Source: CBDDRG01 sp051306415
GTDB taxonomy: Bacteria; Pseudomonadota; Gammaproteobacteria; Pseudomonadales; Porticoccaceae
Direction: 5' to 3'
Length of the DNA stretch: 6,146 nucleotides
Assembly (NCBI GenBank): GCA_051306415.1
Contig: JBPPNE010000254.1
Coordinates: forward strand, 1 to 6,146
This document shows, in pieces, positions 5,072-6,146 of this stretch (positions are counted from its first letter, which is position 1; each line of letters opens with the position of its first letter). The notes beneath the pieces were generated by a model. It saw only the letters and a program-made list of their open reading frames with translations, did no database searches and had not been told where the DNA came from. Position numbers and translations under genes: made by a program.

Positions 5072-5446
5072 TCAGTGGCGACGGTCGACGCGGTTGCCTT
5101 TGCGGTCAAGTCGCCGGTCGATGCGATTGCCTTTGCGATCGAGGTGGTTGTCGATGTGATCGCCGCGGCGGTCAAGGCGATTTTCGATGCGATCCCCCTT
5201 GTTATCCAGCCGGGTCGCTCTGCGCTCATGGCCATTAGCGGCGAAGCGATCCGACGCCTTGTCCAGGTGATCATCGATGCGCTCGCCCTTGGCATCGAGA
5301 CGCTGGTCGATGCGGTCGCTTTTATTGTCGATGCGTTGGTCGATGCGATCACCGCGCTGATCCAGGCGTTCGCCATCGGCGGCGAGCGCGGCCATCGGTA
5401 AAAGTGGAAGGGTGGCCACCAGGGTTAACAGTACCGTTCTTTTCAT
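5072..5446 (-). CDS. Exported protein made of 11-residue (hendecad) repeats, function unknown
   Basis: I do not recognise a characterised family. The 124-aa product starts with a clear signal peptide (MKR, hydrophobic core, cleavage after ALA at about residue 22). The mature part is made of 11-residue repeats with consensus G-[DEN]-R-I-D-x-R-L-D-x-K. Whole units are at 32-42, 43-53, 54-64, 84-94, 95-105 and 106-116, with a part unit at each end and an irregular stretch (SDRFAANGHERRATRLDNK) at 65-83. Hydrophobic residues come at positions 4 and 8 of each unit, and the rest is Asp/Arg-rich, so a long amphipathic or coiled-coil helix is likely. There are no cysteines and no catalytic-looking motif. 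The ATG at 5446 is preferred over 5449 because AAGGA (5453-5457) is 6 nt away. It is followed by a strong terminator and stands as its own unit. Similar Asp/Arg-rich repeat proteins occur in gammaproteobacteria as uncharacterised proteins, to my knowledge. Confidence 0.82.
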   Translation of the reverse strand: MKRTVLLTLVATLPLLPMAALAADGERLDQRGDRIDQRIDNKSDRIDQRLDAKGERIDDHLDKASDRFAANGHERRATRLDNKGDRIENRLDRRGDHIDNHLDRKGNRIDRRLDRKGNRVDRRH

Positions 5447-5452
5447 CATCGA

Positions 5453-5457
5453 TCCTT
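5453..5457 (-). promoter_or_regulatory. Ribosome binding site for the repeat protein
   Basis: AAGGA on the minus strand is 6 nt from the ATG at 5446 and only 3 nt from the ATG at 5449. This favours the second of the two adjacent ATGs. Confidence 0.5.
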
Positions 5458-5474
5458 TCAGTGTTCAAGAGGCT

Positions 5475-5488
5475 GTGCATCAGTGCAC
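5475..5488. promoter_or_regulatory. 14-bp inverted repeat upstream of the repeat protein gene
   Basis: GTGCA-TCAG-TGCAC is a perfect 5-bp inverted repeat with a 4-nt centre, 28 nt upstream of the ATG at 5446 on the minus strand. It could be an operator or a small hairpin in the 5' leader. No known regulator is assigned. Confidence 0.35.
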
Positions 5489-5543
5489 GCTACCTAAAGC
5501 GAACCACACGCAAAAGGGTTGACCGCAACCACGAAGAAGTTTC

Positions 5544-5585
5544 GTTGATCAAGGGTGTTCGGTTGTTGATCAAGGGTGCTCGGTT
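5544..5585. repeat. Two tandem 21-bp repeats, each with a TTGATCAA palindrome
   Basis: Copies at 5544-5564 and 5565-5585 are directly adjacent and differ by one base (T5558 versus C5579). Each begins GTTGATCAAGGGTG and ends TCGGTT. The 8-bp palindromes TTGATCAA (5545-5552 and 5566-5573) are exactly 21 bp apart, two helical turns, so a bound protein would sit on the same DNA face. The site lies about 100-140 bp upstream of the repeat protein gene. It is not an FNR box, which needs TTGAT and ATCAA separated by four bases. Confidence 0.55.
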
Positions 5586-5623
5586 AGAGGTGTTCCGCGC
5601 AATCCGATCCTCTTCTGGATTCG

Positions 5624-5710
5624 CCCCTCGACAGGCTCGGGCCTCACCACGAGTGGCAATCAGTGGGCGCGAGTTGTTCTAAGTTCCGTCTGTCCTGAGC
5701 TCGTCGAAGG
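5624..5710. repeat. Inverted pair of REP-like extragenic units
   Basis: A forward unit beginning CCCTCGACAGGCTCGGG (from 5625) faces a reverse unit whose complement reads CCTTCGACGAGCTCAGG (5710 to 5694) and continues into ACAGACGG. The cores agree at 13 of 17 positions. The form CCTTCGACNNGCTCAGG is a widely dispersed proteobacterial intergenic repeat, here as a head-to-head pair just downstream of the RDD gene, where it may protect or end the transcript. Genome copy number cannot be judged here. Confidence 0.6.
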
Positions 5711-5729
5711 AGCGAAGGACTTGTTCAGG

Positions 5730-6146
5730 TCATCCCTGGTATTTCACCACCAGGGTGCCGGCGAGCATATCGTGCAGCCCTTGCTTCCTGCCGGTAAAGG
5801 CGACCATCAGAAAGCCGATGCCGAAAAACAGCGCCGACAGAATCTTGCCAAAGTAGCGGCCAGTGGCGCGCGGGAAGGAAATCCGCCCATTCGCGACATC
5901 GGTGACCCGAATGCCCACCGCACGTTTGCCGAAGGTAGCCTGGTGCTGTGAACACTCCTGAAGACTGTAATAGAGCCAAGACAGCAGCGTGCTCAGGGTA
6001 TTGGCGCCGGCGATGCCGCTCATGAGTGCGGTTGCGCTGCCTCCCAGCGACAGCGGGATAAACGAGAAAAAAGCGAAGATCATCAATCCAACACCGAGCG
6101 CACACAGGATCAGCCCGTCGATCAGCGCTGCCGCGACACGGAGCCA
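5730..6146 (-). CDS. RDD family membrane protein (partial, N-terminus off the right edge)
   Basis: The minus-strand frame is open from the right edge to the TGA at 5730-5732, giving 138 residues. An internal TTG/ATG near 6083-6086 should not be taken as the start, because the 20 residues before it (WLRVAAALIDGLIL onward) are typical RDD sequence. RDD proteins are small multi-pass inner-membrane proteins of mostly unknown function; some are tied to Na+/H+ exchange. Fragment features are the first motif R3...ID10 with a transmembrane segment at about 8-33, a second hydrophobic segment at about 38-62, the signature ATFGKRAVGIRV (70-81), RATGRYFGKILSALFFGIGF (93-112) as the third membrane segment, and the closing KQGLHDMLAGTLVV (121-134), which contains the last conserved Asp (D126). 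It is followed by REP-like repeats, then the repeat protein gene on the same strand. Confidence 0.9.
   Translation of the reverse strand, partial: WLRVAAALIDGLILCALGVGLMIFAFFSFIPLSLGGSATALMSGIAGANTLSTLLSWLYYSLQECSQHQATFGKRAVGIRVTDVANGRISFPRATGRYFGKILSALFFGIGFLMVAFTGRKQGLHDMLAGTLVVKYQG

Larger units (their letters stand above)
5447..5729. other. Gene-free gap between the RDD gene and the repeat protein gene
   Basis: These 283 bases hold the upstream region of the repeat protein gene and the 3' flank of the RDD gene, both on the minus strand. In order from the repeat gene they contain an SD, a 14-bp palindrome, a 21-bp tandem repeat and an inverted pair of REP-like units. A clear -35/-10 pair is not evident. 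A plus-strand open frame across 5404-5682 looks non-coding. Confidence 0.5.

Noticed and set aside
5075..5401. 108-codon hydrophobic repetitive frame on the plus strand over the repeat protein
   Set aside because: The 33-bp repeat keeps every frame open. The hydrophobic pattern is simply the complement of Asp/Arg codons, and there is no SD, while the opposite strand has an SD, a signal peptide and a terminator.
5545..5573. TTGATCAA read as an FNR/ANR site
   Set aside because: The FNR/ANR site is TTGAT-N4-ATCAA; here the half-sites are fused with no spacer.
5404..5682. 92-codon plus-strand frame in the 5447-5729 gap
   Set aside because: It runs through the tandem repeats and REP-like units, has no SD and no recognisable sequence.
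5725..6105. 126-codon minus-strand frame overlapping the RDD gene
   Set aside because: The neighbouring frame carries the RDD motifs; this one is its shadow.
1..6146. CRISPR array, tRNA, rRNA, IS element, phage or toxin-antitoxin genes
   Set aside because: None seen on either strand: no regularly spaced direct repeats with unique spacers, no tRNA-like cloverleaf, no transposase or integrase motifs.

Overview
The window looks like a piece of a gammaproteobacterial chromosome, most like a Pseudomonas relative or a marine relative of that order. Three things suggest this: a divergent bamD / rluD-pgeF arrangement, a Nudix / CoA-Nudix / gamma-carbonic anhydrase / DUF1289 neighbourhood that I remember from Pseudomonas-type genomes, and short REP-like palindromic repeats between genes. 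No phage, IS element, CRISPR array, tRNA or rRNA is visible. All recognisable genes are housekeeping-type except one low-complexity secreted protein.

Layout. (1) 1-905, minus: the N-terminal 301 codons of bamD, an outer-membrane assembly lipoprotein cut by the left edge. (2) 1005-1976 and 1963-2745, plus: rluD (23S rRNA pseudouridine synthase) overlapping pgeF (peptidoglycan editing factor, laccase-domain family). (3) 2746-2931: intergenic, with two degenerate REP-like hairpins. (4) 2932-3483, minus: a Nudix hydrolase with an N-terminal zinc ribbon. It is divergent from (5) 3611-4249, plus: a CoA-pyrophosphatase-type Nudix hydrolase, followed with 4-nt overlaps by a gamma-carbonic-anhydrase-family protein (4246-4779) and a small four-cysteine DUF1289 protein (4776-4973). 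(6) A strong hairpin at 4993-5018 followed, on the minus strand, by a T-run; this is best read as the terminator of the next gene. (7) 5072-5446, minus: a 124-aa exported protein built from 11-residue repeats. (8) 5447-5729: a regulatory or repeat-rich gap holding a 14-bp palindrome, a 21-bp tandem repeat and an inverted pair of REP-like units. (9) 5730-6146, minus: the C-terminal 138 residues of an RDD-family membrane protein cut by the right edge.

How the parts relate. The first block serves the cell envelope and ribosome (BamD, RluD, PgeF). The 3611-4973 genes are translationally coupled and form one operon, with the zinc-ribbon Nudix gene reading away from it across a 127-bp divergent region. 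That region is unusual: on both strands the best Shine-Dalgarno sequence is placed for a tiny leader ORF instead of the annotated start, and a perfect 6-bp inverted repeat overlaps one of these SD sequences.

The least explained element is the hendecad-repeat exported protein with its structured upstream region. I found no convincing evidence for a wholly new multi-gene system; the candidates worth checking are listed as findings.
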